The notes beneath the pieces are model-generated. The model was not told the DNA's origin. It saw only the letters and a program-made list of their open reading frames with translations, and ran no database searches. A DNA stretch of 64,000 bases from Halomonas sp. GTDB lineage: Bacteria > Pseudomonadota > Gammaproteobacteria > Pseudomonadales > Halomonadaceae. Shown piece by piece: positions 10,945-25,369 of this stretch. The stretch is taken from positions 59,028 to 123,027 of the forward strand of contig JAGYKP010000077.1 of NCBI GenBank assembly GCA_018401555.1. Reading direction: 5' to 3'. A program made the position numbers and the translations under genes. Every line of letters begins with the position of its first letter. Position 1 is the stretch's first letter.

Positions 10945-11580
10945 TCAACGAATGACGCCTTCGAGCAGCGGCACGAAGCGCACCGGCTCCAGCCGTCGCT
11001 TCTCGAACTGGTTGTCCTGACGCTGGATCCGGGTCAGCCACTGGCGGCCCCGGGCGTCGGACAGCGGGGTGATCAGCACGCCGCCCTCGGCGAGCTGGGA
11101 GAGCAGCGCCGCCGGCAGCTCGCTGGCGCAGGCGGTCAGCAGGATGACGTCGAAGGGGGCGGCCTCGTCCCAGCCATGGCCACCGTCGGCCAGGCGCAGG
11201 TGGGCATTGCGCGCGCCCAGCAGACGCAGTCGTTCGGCGGCGCGGCGATGCAAGGCATTGATTCGCTCGATCGACCAGAGTTCCGGCACCAGTCGCGAGA
11301 GGATCAGCGTCTGGTAGCCGGACCCGGTGCCGATCTCCAGCACGCGCTGCGGCGACGCCTGCAGGACCAGTTCGGTCATGCGCGCCACCATCCACGGCTG
11401 GGAGAGGGTCTGGCCATGGCCGATGGGCAGCGAGGTGTCCTCGTAGGCACGGTGAGACAGCGCCTCGTCCAGGAACAGGTGGCGAGGCTCGCGGCCCAGG
11501 GTCTCCAGCACACGGGGATCACGGATGCCCTGGGCGGCCAGGCGCTCCAGCATGCGGTCGCGGGTGCGCTGGGAGGTCAT
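10945..11580 (-). CDS. pcm: Protein-L-isoaspartate O-methyltransferase
   Basis: Intact 211-residue SAM-dependent methyltransferase that repairs isoaspartyl residues in aged proteins. The family hallmarks are PIGHGQTLSQPWMVARMTEL, the SAM motif VLEIGTGSGYQT and the C-terminal VRFVPLL. Starting at MTSQRTRDRM gives the same length as Pseudomonas Pcm. An alternative ATG at 11625 would add 15 residues ([15 protein letters not shown]) and overlap the surE stop by 14 bp, which would couple translation. The surE-pcm pair is the usual gammaproteobacterial arrangement. Confidence 0.92.
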   Translation of the reverse strand: MTSQRTRDRMLERLAAQGIRDPRVLETLGREPRHLFLDEALSHRAYEDTSLPIGHGQTLSQPWMVARMTELVLQASPQRVLEIGTGSGYQTLILSRLVPELWSIERINALHRRAAERLRLLGARNAHLRLADGGHGWDEAAPFDVILLTACASELPAALLSQLAEGGVLITPLSDARGRQWLTRIQRQDNQFEKRRLEPVRFVPLLEGVIR

Positions 11581-11611
11581 GCCCACCCCGCGCACCAGCT
11601 CGGCGAGGCGT

Positions 11612-12358
11612 TCAGGTGAGTGCATCCAGCCAGCCTTTAACGTCCGCGATGGCCGCATGCCGGGTGAGATCGGTCTGCAGCGGGGTGATGGAAACGAAGC
11701 CTGCCTCCACGGCGGCGAAGTCGGTATCGGGGCCATCATCGGCGTTCTCGCCCACGGCGGCGATCCACCAGCGCACCCGGCCGCGCGGGTCTCGCACCTC
11801 CTGGGGCCGAGCCGCGGGGCCGCGATAGCCCAGTCGAGTGACCCGGAAGCCCTGGATCTCGTCCCAGGGCAGGTCGGGCACGTTGACGTTGAGCAGGCTG
11901 CGCGGCGGCAGCGAGAGCTGCTCGGCAGCGCCCACCAGGCTCGCCGCCACCCGGCCGGCGGTCTCGAAGTGGCGATGGCCCACCAGCGACATGGCGATGG
12001 CGGCCATGCCCAGGTTGCGCCCCTCCATGGCGGCGGCCACGGTGCCGGAGTAGAGCACGTCATCGCCCAGGTTGCCGCCGTGGTTGATGCCGGAGATCAC
12101 CAGGTCGGGCCTCTCGTCCCAGACGCCGTTGACGCCCAGGTAGACGCAGTCCGCCGGCGTGCCATCCACGCTGTAGAAGCCGTTGTCCAGCGCCGACAGC
12201 GCCAGCGGGCGGGTCAGGGTCAAGGAGTTGCTGGCCCCGCTCTTGTCGCGGTCCGGTGCCACCACCCGCAGCTTGGCATGGGAGACCAGGGCATCGTGGA
12301 GCGCGCGCAGCCCGGGGGCATGCACACCATCGTCGTTGGAGAGCAGCAGTCGACGCAT
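11612..12358 (-). CDS. surE: 5'/3'-nucleotidase SurE
   Basis: Intact 248-residue protein starting [17 protein letters not shown], the metal-binding SurE N-terminus (NDDG). Further conserved blocks are [42 protein letters not shown] and [11 protein letters not shown]. SurE is a divalent-metal survival protein phosphatase that dephosphorylates nucleotides. The start at 12358 restores the family N-terminus. It lies between truD and pcm. Confidence 0.94.
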   Translation of the reverse strand: MRRLLLSNDDGVHAPGLRALHDALVSHAKLRVVAPDRDKSGASNSLTLTRPLALSALDNGFYSVDGTPADCVYLGVNGVWDERPDLVISGINHGGNLGDDVLYSGTVAAAMEGRNLGMAAIAMSLVGHRHFETAGRVAASLVGAAEQLSLPPRSLLNVNVPDLPWDEIQGFRVTRLGYRGPAARPQEVRDPRGRVRWWIAAVGENADDGPDTDFAAVEAGFVSITPLQTDLTRHAAIADVKGWLDALT

Positions 12359-12384
12359 CTCGAATCCTCGCGTAGGCGCACCCG

Positions 12385-13472
12385 TCACAGGGTCGGGTGC
12401 GCGATCAGTTCTCGAAGTACCGCGGTGGCGAAGGCGCCGCGGGGCAGCGTGAAGGCAAGCCACAGCTCGCCGTCACCACGCGTAAGGCTCGCCTCGACCA
12501 GACGCAGGCGCAGCGGGCGACGCCCCAGGCGGACGCCGGCCTGCTCGAGGCCCGCGCACAGCGCCGGGAAGCGGCTGGCCAGGTGTGCCTCGCGGGCCAG
12601 CGCCTCGTCACTCGCCACCGAGCCTCGGTGCCCCACAGCACGCCGCTTGGGTGCAGGTCGAGGCGCGCCGCACGGGCCTCGAGTTCGGCGTCCGGCGCCG
12701 CGATGCTGAACTGGCTGGCGCTGCCGTCGAGGTTGGCCACCTCGCCCGGCAGCAGGCGATCCCAGCTGCCCTCACGGATACGCTCGGCGAGCAGCTCGTT
12801 GAACAGGAAGCTGCGTGCCGCCGAGAGCAGCATGCCATCGCGGTCATCGCGCTTGCGCCAGCCGCGGGCCAGCAGCGAGCGGGCGCGCAGCAGGTTGCGC
12901 CCGTCGGGGCCGAAGCGCTGGGGACCGAAATAGTTGGCGACCCCACGCTCGAGCAGCCGCTCCCAGCGCGCCGCTAAGCCGGCATCGTCCACCACCGGCC
13001 CGGTCAGGCGCAGCCGGAAGCGGTTGGCGCGGTGCACGCCGCGCTTGAGCTTGCGCGGGTGGCGGGCCCTCTCCAGCACCCGCACGCCACGCTCGGCCAG
13101 GGCATCGCCCAGGCCCTCCGGCGCCTCGCGACCCGGCAGTTGCACCGAGAGCCACTGGCGGGTCACGGCGACACGGTCCTTCATGCCCGAGTAGCCCACC
13201 ACCCGCGGCGATACCTCGCACAGCCGCGCCAGCTCCTTCACCACCATGGCGGTGGTCAGGTCGCGCTTCTCGATGGAGAGCCAGAGGTGCTCCCCCTCCC
13301 CCTCGGGGGCGAAATCGAGCACCTCCTCGACCATGAAGTCCTCGGGGCGCGCCCGGTAGTCCCCGCTGACCGGCGAACCGAACTCGGCGTCGAGCACCCG
13401 TGGCCAGGACGGCGGCCAGTCGATGGCATCGGCCTGGGGGCGTGTGGCGTCATCACTCACCGGCGCGCTCAC
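12385..13472 (-). CDS. truD: tRNA pseudouridine(13) synthase TruD, one frameshift
   Basis: The N-terminal frame carries [20 protein letters not shown] and the catalytic motif [12 protein letters not shown] (the Asp of MKDR). It also has NYFGPQRFG and [13 protein letters not shown], all TruD landmarks. After WGTEARWRV the reading frame changes near 12625, and the second frame supplies the C-terminus ending [10 protein letters not shown]. The full protein is ~360 residues. It modifies U13 of certain tRNAs. Its first codons overlap the end of ispF by 20 bp. A GCGCACCC/GGGTGCGC hairpin spans the stop region (12376-12403). Confidence 0.9.
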
Positions 13473-13983
13473 TCGCCTTTTTCGAAACCAGTCCCGAAAT
13501 CGGTCCTGAGACCGGTAACAGCAGTGCTACCGCCTCGGCGGCGATACCCTCGCCGCGGCCGGTGAAGCCCAGGCGCTCGGTGGTGGTGGCCTTGACGTTG
13601 ACCGCGCCAGGCTCGACGCCCAGGTCCGCGGCCACATTGGCCGCCATTGCCGCCACGTGGGGCGCCATCTTCGGTGCCTGGGCCATCAGGGTGGCATCCA
13701 GGTTGCCGACCCGATAGCCAGCCGCGTGCACCAGGGCCACCACGCGGCGCAGCAGGTCGCGGCTGTCGGCGCCCTTCCAGGCCGGGTCGGTATCCGGGAA
13801 GTGGCGACCGATATCGCCCAGCGCGCAGGCGCCCAGCAGCGCATCGCTGATGGCATGCAGCAGCACATCGCCGTCGGAGTGGGCGACGAAGCCGCGCTCG
13901 AAGGGAACGGCGACGCCGCCGATCATCAGGTGGTCGCCCTCGCCGAAGCGGTGGACGTCGAAGCCATGGCCGATTCGCATCAT
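13453..13983 (-). CDS. ispF: 2-C-methyl-D-erythritol 2,4-cyclodiphosphate synthase
   Basis: Intact ~176-residue IspF. The N-terminus [13 protein letters not shown] holds the zinc ligands Asp and His. [29 protein letters not shown] and [17 protein letters not shown] are the other family blocks. It closes the cyclodiphosphate ring in the MEP isoprenoid pathway. Two adjacent ATGs (13983 and 13980) are possible starts. The first overlaps the ispD stop (ATGA-type), so ispD-ispF are translationally coupled. The C-terminus is ~15 residues longer than in E. coli. Confidence 0.95.
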   Translation of the reverse strand: MMRIGHGFDVHRFGEGDHLMIGGVAVPFERGFVAHSDGDVLLHAISDALLGACALGDIGRHFPDTDPAWKGADSRDLLRRVVALVHAAGYRVGNLDATLMAQAPKMAPHVAAMAANVAADLGVEPGAVNVKATTTERLGFTGRGEGIAAEAVALLLPVSGPISGLVSKKASERAGE

Positions 13984-14713
13984 CTCTCCGCGACGCCCGC
14001 GGGCGCCGTCTCGCTGTGCGCCGAGGCCTGGGCGGCCAGGATCATGCCGGCCAGGGCCAGGTCCTCGGGGTGGGTGATCTTGAGGTTGTCGCGGCGCCCG
14101 GGCACCAGCCGCGGCGAATGGCCCAGGGCCTCCACTGCCGAGGCCTCGTCGGTGACCGTCACGCCCGCCGACGCGGCATCACGCAACGCCCGGACCAGCA
14201 GGCCATAGCGAAAGCCCTGGGGCGTGTAGGCGTGCCAGAGGCCCGCGCGGGGTTCGGTGAGAGCGACCCGGCCGGCGCCGTCGTCGCGCTTCATGGTATC
14301 CGCCACGGGGCGGCCAGCAGCCCGCCCTCCGGGTCATCGACCAGCACCCGCAGCAGCAGTCGCAGATCATCGACGGCGACACAGGGTCGCGCCACGTCAT
14401 GGACCAGCACCAGGTCGTCGCCATTGGCCTCGTCGGCGATCGCGGACAGGGCATTGGTCACGGAGTCCGCGCGCTCGGCGCCGCCAGGCACCCGGCGCCA
14501 GTCGGCGAAGGGCACCCAGGCCGGGTCGAACCAGCTGTCGTCGGGGTCCAGGCAGAGGCAAAGCCTGGCCTCGGGAAAGGCGGCGTGCAGCCTTGCCAGC
14601 GTGTGGGCCAGTACCGGACGACCCTCGAGCTCCAGGTACTGTTTGGGCCGATCGGCGCCCATGCGCCGCCCCTGCCCCGCCGCCGGCACCACCAGCCAGG
14701 GCGCTGCGCTCAT
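13980..14713 (-). CDS. ispD: 2-C-methyl-D-erythritol 4-phosphate cytidylyltransferase, one frameshift
   Basis: The first frame gives [19 protein letters not shown] and [17 protein letters not shown] (nucleotide-binding G-x-G-x-R-M and Lys). It continues with [12 protein letters not shown], the conserved Asp-containing block. The frame changes near 14300, and a second frame continues with [27 protein letters not shown] and [13 protein letters not shown]. Joined length is ~243 residues, normal for IspD. It transfers CMP to MEP in isoprenoid synthesis. Because the gene is essential, the break is likely an indel error. It overlaps ftsB by 4 bp. Confidence 0.92.
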
Positions 14714-15045
14714 CGGCTCGCCTCCAAGCGCTTGGCGGGCACCGGGTTGACCACCGGTTCGGTCTCCACCGCCACGTCGGGCACCCAGAAGAATTGCTCG
14801 TCGGTGCGTACCATGCCGATATCGCTGCGCGCGCGCTCCTCGATGGCATCGAGGCCGGTCTTGAGTCGAGCACCTCGGCGGCCAGGCGCGCATTGCGGTC
14901 GCGCAGCGTGCTGGTTAGCCGCCTCGAGCGTCGCCACCCGCTGACGAACCTCGCGCAGCTCCTCAATGCCTCCCTGACCGAGCCACAGCCGATACTGCAG
15001 CAGCGCCAGCAGGACCGTCAGCGCCAGCGCCAACCCCTTGAGCAT
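14710..15045 (-). CDS. ftsB: Cell-division protein FtsB, two compensating frameshifts
   Basis: A 111-residue protein with one N-terminal membrane helix (LKGLALALTVLLALLQYRLWLG) and then a coiled coil. The C-terminal part IEERARSDIGMVRTDEQFF is the conserved FtsB motif. Between about 14870 and 14910 the frame reads nonsense (HAARPQCAPGRRGAR), whereas the neighbouring frame there gives LRDRNARLAAEVLD, the expected coiled-coil sequence. One insertion and one deletion therefore cancel. FtsB joins FtsL and FtsQ in the divisome. Its location directly before ispD is typical. Confidence 0.88.
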   Translation of the reverse strand: MLKGLALALTVLLALLQYRLWLGQGGIEELREVRQRVATLEAANQHAARPQCAPGRRGARLKTGLDAIEERARSDIGMVRTDEQFFWVPDVAVETEPVVNPVPAKRLEASR

Positions 15046-15091
15046 GGTGCCTTCCCGTTACGTGGTTATGATGCCGCGCATTATGCCATCT

Positions 15092-16255
15092 TCATCGCTC
15101 CCCGACAGAACCAATCTCCGCCTCATCACGGAACGGCAGCGCCTGCTCGGCGGCCCGGCAGTAGGCGCGAACCTGGGTGCGCTCCTCGGCACAGAAGCGC
15201 GCCACGGCGTCGCGAAGGCGCGGGTCGGCGATATGGTGCAGCGAGGTCAGCAGCCGCGGCTCGAACCCGCGCGTCAGCTTGTGCTCGCCCTGGGTGCCGG
15301 GGTCGAAGGCGGTGAGGCCGCGTTCCAGGCAGTGCTCGATGCCTTGGTAGTAGCAGGCCTCGAAGTGCAGGCAGTCGGCGACCACCTCGCTGCCCCAGTA
15401 GCGCCCGTAGAGGGTACGCGCGCCCTGCAGGCCAGGTGCTGCCGCCGCCAGCTGCCGTCGAGGCGCGCCTGACAGCAGCAGCGCCTCCGGCGGGCTGGCG
15501 CGCAGGCGCCGGAAGAACTCGAGGTTCAGGTAGCCGTGGCGTCCGCGCTCCAGGTAGGTGATCTCGTAGCAGCGGTAGAAGTGCTCGAGGGCCGCGGCGT
15601 CGATCGCCTCCCCCTCCAGGCGGTGCAGGCTCAGCCCCTGGTCGGCGACGATCCGCCGTTCGCGGCGGATCGCCTTGCGGCGCTTGCAAGTCATGGCGGC
15701 CAGAAAGCCAGTGAAGTCGCCATAGCCGCGATCGCGCCACTGGAACTGCACTCCGTGGCGCGCCAGCAGTTCCGGGCGTGCCGCCTGCCACCCGGCCACC
15801 TCGGCCTCCTCGGCAAACAGCAGGTGCCAGCTCGAGAGGTTGCCTATCTCCCAGGCGTCGGCCAGCACCTCGCGAGCCGCCCGCGGATCGACCCCCGGCG
15901 CCAGGGCCAGGCGCGGGCCCGGCGGCCGGGGTGAGAGGAGTCGCCGTCAGCGCGCCCGGGGTAGTAATCGTCCACCGGCGCGCTCCCAGGCATCGGCCCA
16001 GGCCCAGTCGAAGACGTATTCGCCGAAGGAGTGGTGCTTGTGGTAGAGCGGCATGATGCCGACCAGCGACTCGCCCTGCCACAGCGTCTGGTGGCGCGGC
16101 ACCCAGCCGGTGGCCGGGCCCACCGAGCCGCTGGCCTCCAGGGCATGCAGAAACTCGTGGCGCAGGAACGGATGATCATCACCGACCAGGGCGTTCCAGT
16201 CGCTGGCGGACACCGCCTCCATGGCGGGCAGGGTCTGACGCGTCAGCATGGGCAT
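15092..16255 (-). CDS. GNAT/FemAB-like acyltransferase (DUF482), several frameshifts
   Basis: The N-terminal frame (from MPMLTRQTLPAMEAVSASDW) has DHPFLRHEFLHALEASGSVG, WVPRH and GIMPLYHKHHSFGEYVFDWAW. These are typical of the DUF482/PF04339 'peptidogalycan biosynthesis/recognition' family. The middle (YYPGALTATPLTPA-type) is seen only by changing frame near 15950 and 15910. The C-terminal 258 residues are intact, with KRRKAIRRERR, HFYRCYEITYLERG and FDPGTQGEHKLTRGFEP. Joined length is ~385 residues. The fold resembles GNAT/FemAB acyltransferases; the substrate is unknown. Confidence 0.8.
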
Positions 16256-16366
16256 GCAGTCACTCCGTTCATGGGGCGTCGTGGTGCCTTCCCCTGGCGG
16301 CGAGATGGCGCCACCATTGTGCCCAGACCCCGACCGACCTTCCATCACCGCGAACAGGATCTCAGC

Positions 16367-17762
16367 ATGAGCGATGCCCGTGATCTCCAGGTCCACCTCG
16401 ACGCCCAGCGCCGCGCCTTCAACGCGGAGCCCTACCCCAGCCTTGCCACCCGCCGGGATCGGCTGACGCGACTGGCCACCCTGACCCCGCCGTCACCGCG
16501 ACGAGATCGCCGCGGCCATCAGCACCGACTTCGGTCAGCGTGCCGAGATGGAGACCCGGCTGGCCGAGGTGGCCACCATACTCAGGGCGCAGGCTTCGCC
16601 CGCCGCCGGCTGCGCCGCTGGATGCGCCCCAGCCGTCAGCCGGTCGGCTGGCGGCTGCAGCCGGCCCGTGCCCGGGTGCACACCCAGCCGCTGGGGGTGG
16701 TGGGCATCATCTCCCCTCCAACTACCCCTGGAGCCTCGCCTGGCTACCCGCCATCGATGCCCTGGCCGCCGGCAACCGGGTGATGATCAAGCCCAGCGAG
16801 CACACCCGGCCACCTCGGCGCTGATGGCGCGCCCTGGCGGCTCGCTACTTCGCCCCAGGAGCTCTGCGTGATGGAGGGCGATGCCGAGGTAGCCCGCGCC
16901 TTCGCCGCCCTGCCCTTCGACCACCTGCTGTTCACCGGCAGCGCCTCAGCATCGGTCGCGAGGTGGCGCGCGCCGCAGCGGCCAACCTGACGCCGATCAC
17001 CCTCGAACTGGGCGGCAAGACCCCGGTCCTGGTGGCCGGCGACGCCGACCTGGAGAAGGCCGCCGAACGCATCGCCTTCGGCAAGTGGCTCAACGCCGGG
17101 CGCACCTGCATCGCCCCCGACCACGTGCTGGTGGAAGCCCCGCAGTTGGAGGAGTTCCTCAAGGCGATGCAGCGCCAGGTGGCACGCTTCTACCCCGAGG
17201 GCACCGCCAGCCGCGACTACAGCTCGGTACCAGGCGCCGAACATCGCGCGCGACTCGAGGACATGCTCCACGAGGCCAGGGACCATGGCTGCCGGGTGAT
17301 CGAGCTCGGCGAGAGACTCGAGCTGGCCGATGGCGGCGTCAAGCTGCCGCCGACCCTGGTGGTCGACCCCACCGATAACCTGGCCATCATGCGCGAGGAG
17401 GTCTTCGGGCCCTGGCTGCCGGTGATCGGGGTGCCGGATATGGAGAATGCCATCGCCCGGGTCCAGCGCGGTCCCCGCCCATTGGCGCTCTATGCCTTTA
17501 CCGACGACGCCGATCTGCGCCGCCGGCTGCTCGAGGAGACCCACTCCGGCGGCGTGGTGTTCAATGACACCCTGTGGCACAACGCCGTGCCGGCACTGCC
17601 TTTCGGCGGCGTAGGCGGAGCGGCATCGGCAGCTATCAGGGCGAGGCAGGCTTCCGGCGATTCAGCCATGCCCGCGCCGTCTTCCTTCAGTCGCCACGCA
17701 GTGCGGTAGGCTGGCTCAATCCCCCCTATCGGCGCTGGCTGCTCAGGCTGCTGGGCCTCTAG
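16367..17762 (+). CDS. Aldehyde dehydrogenase, coniferyl-aldehyde type, multiply frameshifted
   Basis: The C-terminal half is clear: TPITLELGGKTPVLVAGDAD, the catalytic-Cys block NAGRTCIAPDHVLV, and MREEVFGPWLPVI. A last frame gives SGIGSYQGEAGFRRFSHAR with a hydrophobic C-terminal helix. NAG-x-TCIAPD and the C-terminal tail match coniferyl-aldehyde dehydrogenases (CalB type) and related fatty-aldehyde enzymes. The N-terminal half changes frame near 16480, 16600, 16730, 16830 and 16950, and again near 17620. It is transcribed toward edd with a 24-bp gap. Substrate not proven. Confidence 0.8.
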
Positions 17763-17786
17763 CGCACCAACCCAATGGAGCTCGAC

Positions 17787-19661
<1,875 letters not shown>

Positions 19662-19739
19662 GGTAAGCCGCGCCGTCGTGCTAGGCTGCGCGACTGCTTT
19701 TCCGCCACGGCGATGTCGCCATCACAACCCGGAGGCCCC

Positions 19740-20684
19740 ATGATCCCCGCTTCGCTCAGAACCCTGCTCGACGAGACCACTGGCCAGCGCCGCGCCGAAT
19801 GGGCCGGCCGTGAGGTCTGGCTGGCCAACGAGGCCTGGGGCGAGCTGGCCCTCTCGCTGCAGGGAGGACAGCTCCTTCACCATCTTCCGGCCGGCGCCCC
19901 GGACGCGCCCGAAGACGCGCGGGCCGCAGGCTCTTCCGAACGACGCTACGCAGGCACCCGAGGGCATGGTGCCCAGCGGCTGGCTGTGGGTAACGCCCAC
20001 GCCCCAGGCACTGCCCGGGACTATTCGTGGCGGCATCCCGCTCTGCTGGCCGTGGTTTGCCGATGACCGCTATGCCGACGAGTCGGAGGATCACAACGGC
20101 CCCTTCCACGGCACCGCTGCAACGCACAGTGGCGCCTGGATGCCGTGGATGAGCATGAGGAGGGCGTCGAGCTGCACCTCTCCCCCGAGCAGCGCCTGCA
20201 TCAACAGCTCGCACCCCGGCTGGTGGTTCAGGCCAATGCCAACCGCCTGCACGTGGAGTTGATCACCGAACACACCGGCGAGACCCCGGTGAAGATGAGC
20301 GGCGCCCTGCACACCTACCTGGCGGTGGCCGATACCTTCGCCTGCCGCCTGGAAGGGCTCCTCGGCGCCCGCTACCTGGACAAGCTGGCCGGCTTCGCCG
20401 AGGGCGAACAGCAGGGCGAGCTGGGGGTGCGCGGTGGCATCGACCGGATCTACCACAGCAACGCCGAGGTCACCCTGGATGACGGTGAACGCCGCCTGCG
20501 GATCGCTCGGCAAGGCAGCGACTCGGTGGTGGTCTGGCACCCGGGCGAGACCCTTCCCGAGGACACTCCCGGCGAGGCCGCCCGCAGCCTCCTCTGCGTG
20601 GAAGCCGCCAATACCCGCCTCGACCCGGTGTGGCTGGTCCCTGGCGCCCAGCACCCGCTGGGCACGACGCTTTCTCGCGGCTGA
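19740..20684 (+). CDS. D-hexose-6-phosphate mutarotase (YeaD-like), frameshifted
   Basis: The N-terminus reads [14 protein letters not shown], then in the next frame [30 protein letters not shown]. The RGGIP-x-CWPWF block is diagnostic of YeaD-type glucose-6-phosphate 1-epimerases. The last frame is intact from [12 protein letters not shown] through [15 protein letters not shown] to [16 protein letters not shown]. Frame changes fall near 19870 and 20130. It would interconvert anomers of glucose-6-phosphate, feeding Zwf encoded nearby. It is co-directional with edd. Confidence 0.82.
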
Positions 20685-20704
20685 GACCCTGGCCGATACG
20701 CAGG

Positions 20705-20737
20705 GTGTCATCGGCTCAGGGCCCGAGCCGATGACAC
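20705..20737. terminator. Bidirectional terminator between mutarotase and eda
   Basis: Perfect 13-bp stem GTGTCATCGGCTC / GAGCCGATGACAC with a 7-nt loop, midway between two convergent genes. There is no long T tract, but the position and stability support termination for both strands. Confidence 0.7.
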
Positions 20738-20760
20738 ACGGGCCCCGCGGCTCGCCACCG

Positions 20761-21435
20761 CTAGTGGTGGTAACGCTCTGCCACCCCGTGGGCCAGCTGG
20801 CGGATGCCGTTCCAGTCCTCAGCCTCGACCAGCGACGTCGGCGTCAGCCAGGAGCCAGCCACGCACATCACATTCTTGAGCGCCAGGTAGTCCTCGGCAT
20901 TCTCCAGGTTGATGCCCCCGGTGGGGCAGAAGCGCGCCTCGGGCAACGGCCCGGCGAAAGCCTTGAGCGCCTTGACGCCACCGCTGGCCTCGGCGGGAAA
21001 GAACTTGAAGCGGCGATAGCCGTACTGCCAGCCGGCCATCAGTTCGGAGACGGTGGACACGCCGGGCAGCATGGGGACCGGGCTGCTCACGCCGTAACGG
21101 TAGAGCGCCTCGGTGGTGCCGGGGGTGACGACGAAGTCGGCGCCGACCTCCTCGGCCTGGCGATACTGGGCGGGCGTCAGCACGGTGCCCACGCCGATGC
21201 TGGCCTGGGGGAGTGCCTCCTTGATGCGGCGGATCGCCTCCAGGGCGCAGTCGGTGCGCAGGGTGACCTCGAGCACGGTCAGGCCGCCTTCGTAGAGGGC
21301 GCGGGCCAGGGGCACGGCGTCCTCGACGCGCTGGATGGCCAGCACCGGGATCACCTCGGCCTTGAGGCAGATGCTGTCCAGTTCGGTGGTGCGGGTCGAG
21401 GGGAGCTGCTTGTCGATGCTGTTCTGAAAGGTCAT
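20761..21435 (-). CDS. eda: KDPG aldolase (bifunctional KHG/KDPG aldolase)
   Basis: Intact 224-residue class I aldolase. Key blocks are VIPVLAIQRVEDAVPLARAL and GLTVLEVTLRT (catalytic Glu). SIGVGTVLTPAQ and FVVTPGT follow, then RRFKFFPAEASGG, where the Lys forms the Schiff base, and FCPTGGIN. It splits KDPG into pyruvate and glyceraldehyde-3-phosphate, the last Entner-Doudoroff step. It lies immediately downstream of pgl and zwf on the same strand, while edd is on the other strand. Confidence 0.95.
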   Translation of the reverse strand: MTFQNSIDKQLPSTRTTELDSICLKAEVIPVLAIQRVEDAVPLARALYEGGLTVLEVTLRTDCALEAIRRIKEALPQASIGVGTVLTPAQYRQAEEVGADFVVTPGTTEALYRYGVSSPVPMLPGVSTVSELMAGWQYGYRRFKFFPAEASGGVKALKAFAGPLPEARFCPTGGINLENAEDYLALKNVMCVAGSWLTPTSLVEAEDWNGIRQLAHGVAERYHH

Positions 21436-21452
21436 GGATGTCACTCCGGTGT

Positions 21453-22124
<672 letters not shown>

Positions 22125-22125
22125 C

Positions 22126-22319
22126 TCAATAGTCCTCGTACCAGCTGCGCCCAGCCTGGGTGATCATGGCGGTCTTGAGAGAGGCGCCACGGGCCCCGGG
22201 GGCCGGTCGCCATACTCTAGTAATCTTCATACCAGCTGCGTCCGTCCTGGGTGATCATGGCGGTCTTGAGAGAGGCGCCACGGGCCCCGGGGCCGGTCGC
22301 CATACTCTAGTAATCTTCA

Positions 22320-22345
<26 letters not shown>
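22126..22345. repeat. Tandem ~91-bp duplication of the zwf 3' end
   Basis: Two nearly identical units (22139-22229 and 22230-22320) follow a third partial copy that is the end of zwf itself (22321-22345). Each unit, read on the minus strand, encodes KTAMITQ(D/A)GRSWYEDY and a stop, i.e. the zwf C-terminus. Each unit also opens its own short frame beginning MATGPGARGASL. Units differ by single-base changes and one G insertion. The copy nearest pgl abuts the pgl start. Read literally, zwf is cut three or four codons short by one extra base in the copy joining it. Confidence 0.85.
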
Positions 22346-23809
<1,464 letters not shown>

Positions 23810-23955
23810 CTTCGCCCCATATCGTTAACTTAGCAAAAAAATGGCATCTACGACCTGGGATCGCAAGCAATCTTGGTAAACCAACTGAAATAACAACCCA
23901 TGGGCAGCGCTCCGTTGGTCTCGGCAGCCGGCTCGAGCTAGGATAGCCAGCACCA

Positions 23956-23971
23956 TGTAGTTAAATCACCA
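23956..23971. promoter_or_regulatory. Candidate HexR operator
   Basis: TGTAGTTAAATCACCA lies 43 bp upstream of hexR, in the zwf-hexR divergent region. It resembles the TGTARTWWWAYTACA palindrome described for HexR in several gammaproteobacteria, with two mismatches in the right arm. HexR would be relieved by KDPG. The assignment rests on motif similarity and position only. Confidence 0.45.
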
Positions 23972-24013
23972 CATCAACCCTCAACACCCCATCCCTGGAG
24001 ATCACGCCTCATC

Positions 24014-24874
24014 ATGGCCCGTCACGACCTGCTCGACCGTATCCGCCAGCGCCTGGACGATCTCAATCGCTCGGAGCGCAAGGTCGCCGACGTCATCCTG
24101 GCCAACCCGGCCGCCGCCACCGGCATGAGCATCGCCACCCTGGCCCAGGCCGCCTCGGTGAGCGAACCCACCGTCAATCGCTTCTGCCGCAGCTTCGAGG
24201 CCAAGGGCTACCCTGACTTCAAGATCAAGCTGGCCCAGAGCCTGGCCGGCGGCACGCCCTACGTCAGCCAGGCGGTGGAACCCGACGACAATGCTACTGA
24301 ATATACCCAGAAGATCTTCGGTGCCACCATCGCCGCGCTGGACGAGGCACGCCGCCAGACCGACCCCAAGCGCATCGAACGGGTGGTGGATTACCTGATC
24401 CAGGCCAAGCAGATCCACTTCTTCGGCCTGGGTGCCTCCGGCGCCGTGGCCCAGGATGCCCAGCACAAGTTCTTCCGCTTCAACCTGCCGGTGACCGCCT
24501 ACGTCGACGTGTTGATGCAACGCATGGTGGCCTCCACCTGCCACACCGGCGACGTGGTGGTGATCATCTCCTGGACCGGACGCACCCGGGAACTGGTCGA
24601 CATCGCCCGATTGGCCCGCGAGACAGGCGCCGTGGTGCTGGGCATCACCGCTCCGGACTCGCCGCTGGCCCGGGAGTGCAGCGAGACCCTGGAGGTCGCC
24701 ACCCACGAGGACACCGACCATTTCATGCCGATGACCTCGCGGATGATCCAGTTGGCGCTGGTCGACGTGCTGGCCACCGGGGTGACCCTGCGCCGCGGCG
24801 AGGACTTCCTCGGCCACCTCAAGAAGATCAAGGACAGCCTCAAGGAGACGCGCTACCCCAGCGGCTCACGCTAG
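24014..24874 (+). CDS. hexR: Transcriptional regulator HexR (RpiR family)
   Basis: Intact 286-residue protein: an N-terminal RpiR helix-turn-helix ([16 protein letters not shown], then [18 protein letters not shown]) and a C-terminal SIS sugar-phosphate domain ([48 protein letters not shown]). Length and context next to zwf-pgl-eda identify HexR, which senses KDPG and represses central-carbon genes. It is divergently transcribed from zwf. Confidence 0.93.
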   Translation: MARHDLLDRIRQRLDDLNRSERKVADVILANPAAATGMSIATLAQAASVSEPTVNRFCRSFEAKGYPDFKIKLAQSLAGGTPYVSQAVEPDDNATEYTQKIFGATIAALDEARRQTDPKRIERVVDYLIQAKQIHFFGLGASGAVAQDAQHKFFRFNLPVTAYVDVLMQRMVASTCHTGDVVVIISWTGRTRELVDIARLARETGAVVLGITAPDSPLARECSETLEVATHEDTDHFMPMTSRMIQLALVDVLATGVTLRRGEDFLGHLKKIKDSLKETRYPSGSR

Positions 24875-24877
24875 CCT

Positions 24878-25252
24878 TCAGAAGCTGTATTCACTGCCGC
24901 CGATGGCGGCGGTGACGGTGATCTCGACCTTCAGTTCGTCGGCAGGCATGGGGGCACAGACACAGGTGCGCGCCGGGGCATGGCCGGTGGGCACCCAGGC
25001 GTCCCACACCGCATTCATGGCGGCGAAGTCGTGGCCATCCTTGAGGTAGATGGTGGCAGTGAGCAGGTTCTCGCGGTCGCTGCCGATCTCCTTGAGCAGG
25101 GCGTCGAGGCGCGACAGCATGCTCTCGGTCTGAGCGGTAATATCGCCGTGGCGCGCCTCGGGGCCGGCCACCTGGCCGCAAAGGTAGGCGATGCCGTTGT
25201 GGATCACGGCGCGGCTCATGCGCGCCTTGGTGTCGTAACGGTTGATGGTCAT
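24878..25252 (-). CDS. RidA-family (YjgF/YER057c) protein
   Basis: Intact 124-residue protein with the RidA fold: [42 protein letters not shown] and the C-terminal [13 protein letters not shown]. The Arg of PAR-T-C is the imine-substrate-binding arginine of the family. RidA-like enzymes hydrolyse reactive enamines/imines. This is a 'C-A' type variant (TCVCA) rather than the canonical TRS form, so substrate preference is uncertain. It faces hexR tail to tail with only 3 bp between stops. Confidence 0.85.
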   Translation of the reverse strand: MTINRYDTKARMSRAVIHNGIAYLCGQVAGPEARHGDITAQTESMLSRLDALLKEIGSDRENLLTATIYLKDGHDFAAMNAVWDAWVPTGHAPARTCVCAPMPADELKVEITVTAAIGGSEYSF

Positions 25253-25369
25253 GGGCGTTCTCCGGATGAGGATGGAAGACGCCAGCGATTATCTCCGCTT
25301 CGCTGCGCAAGGTCGATGGGGCCATCCACTCCGCAGCAAGGCGCCTGGGCGATCACCGGCACTGCTATC

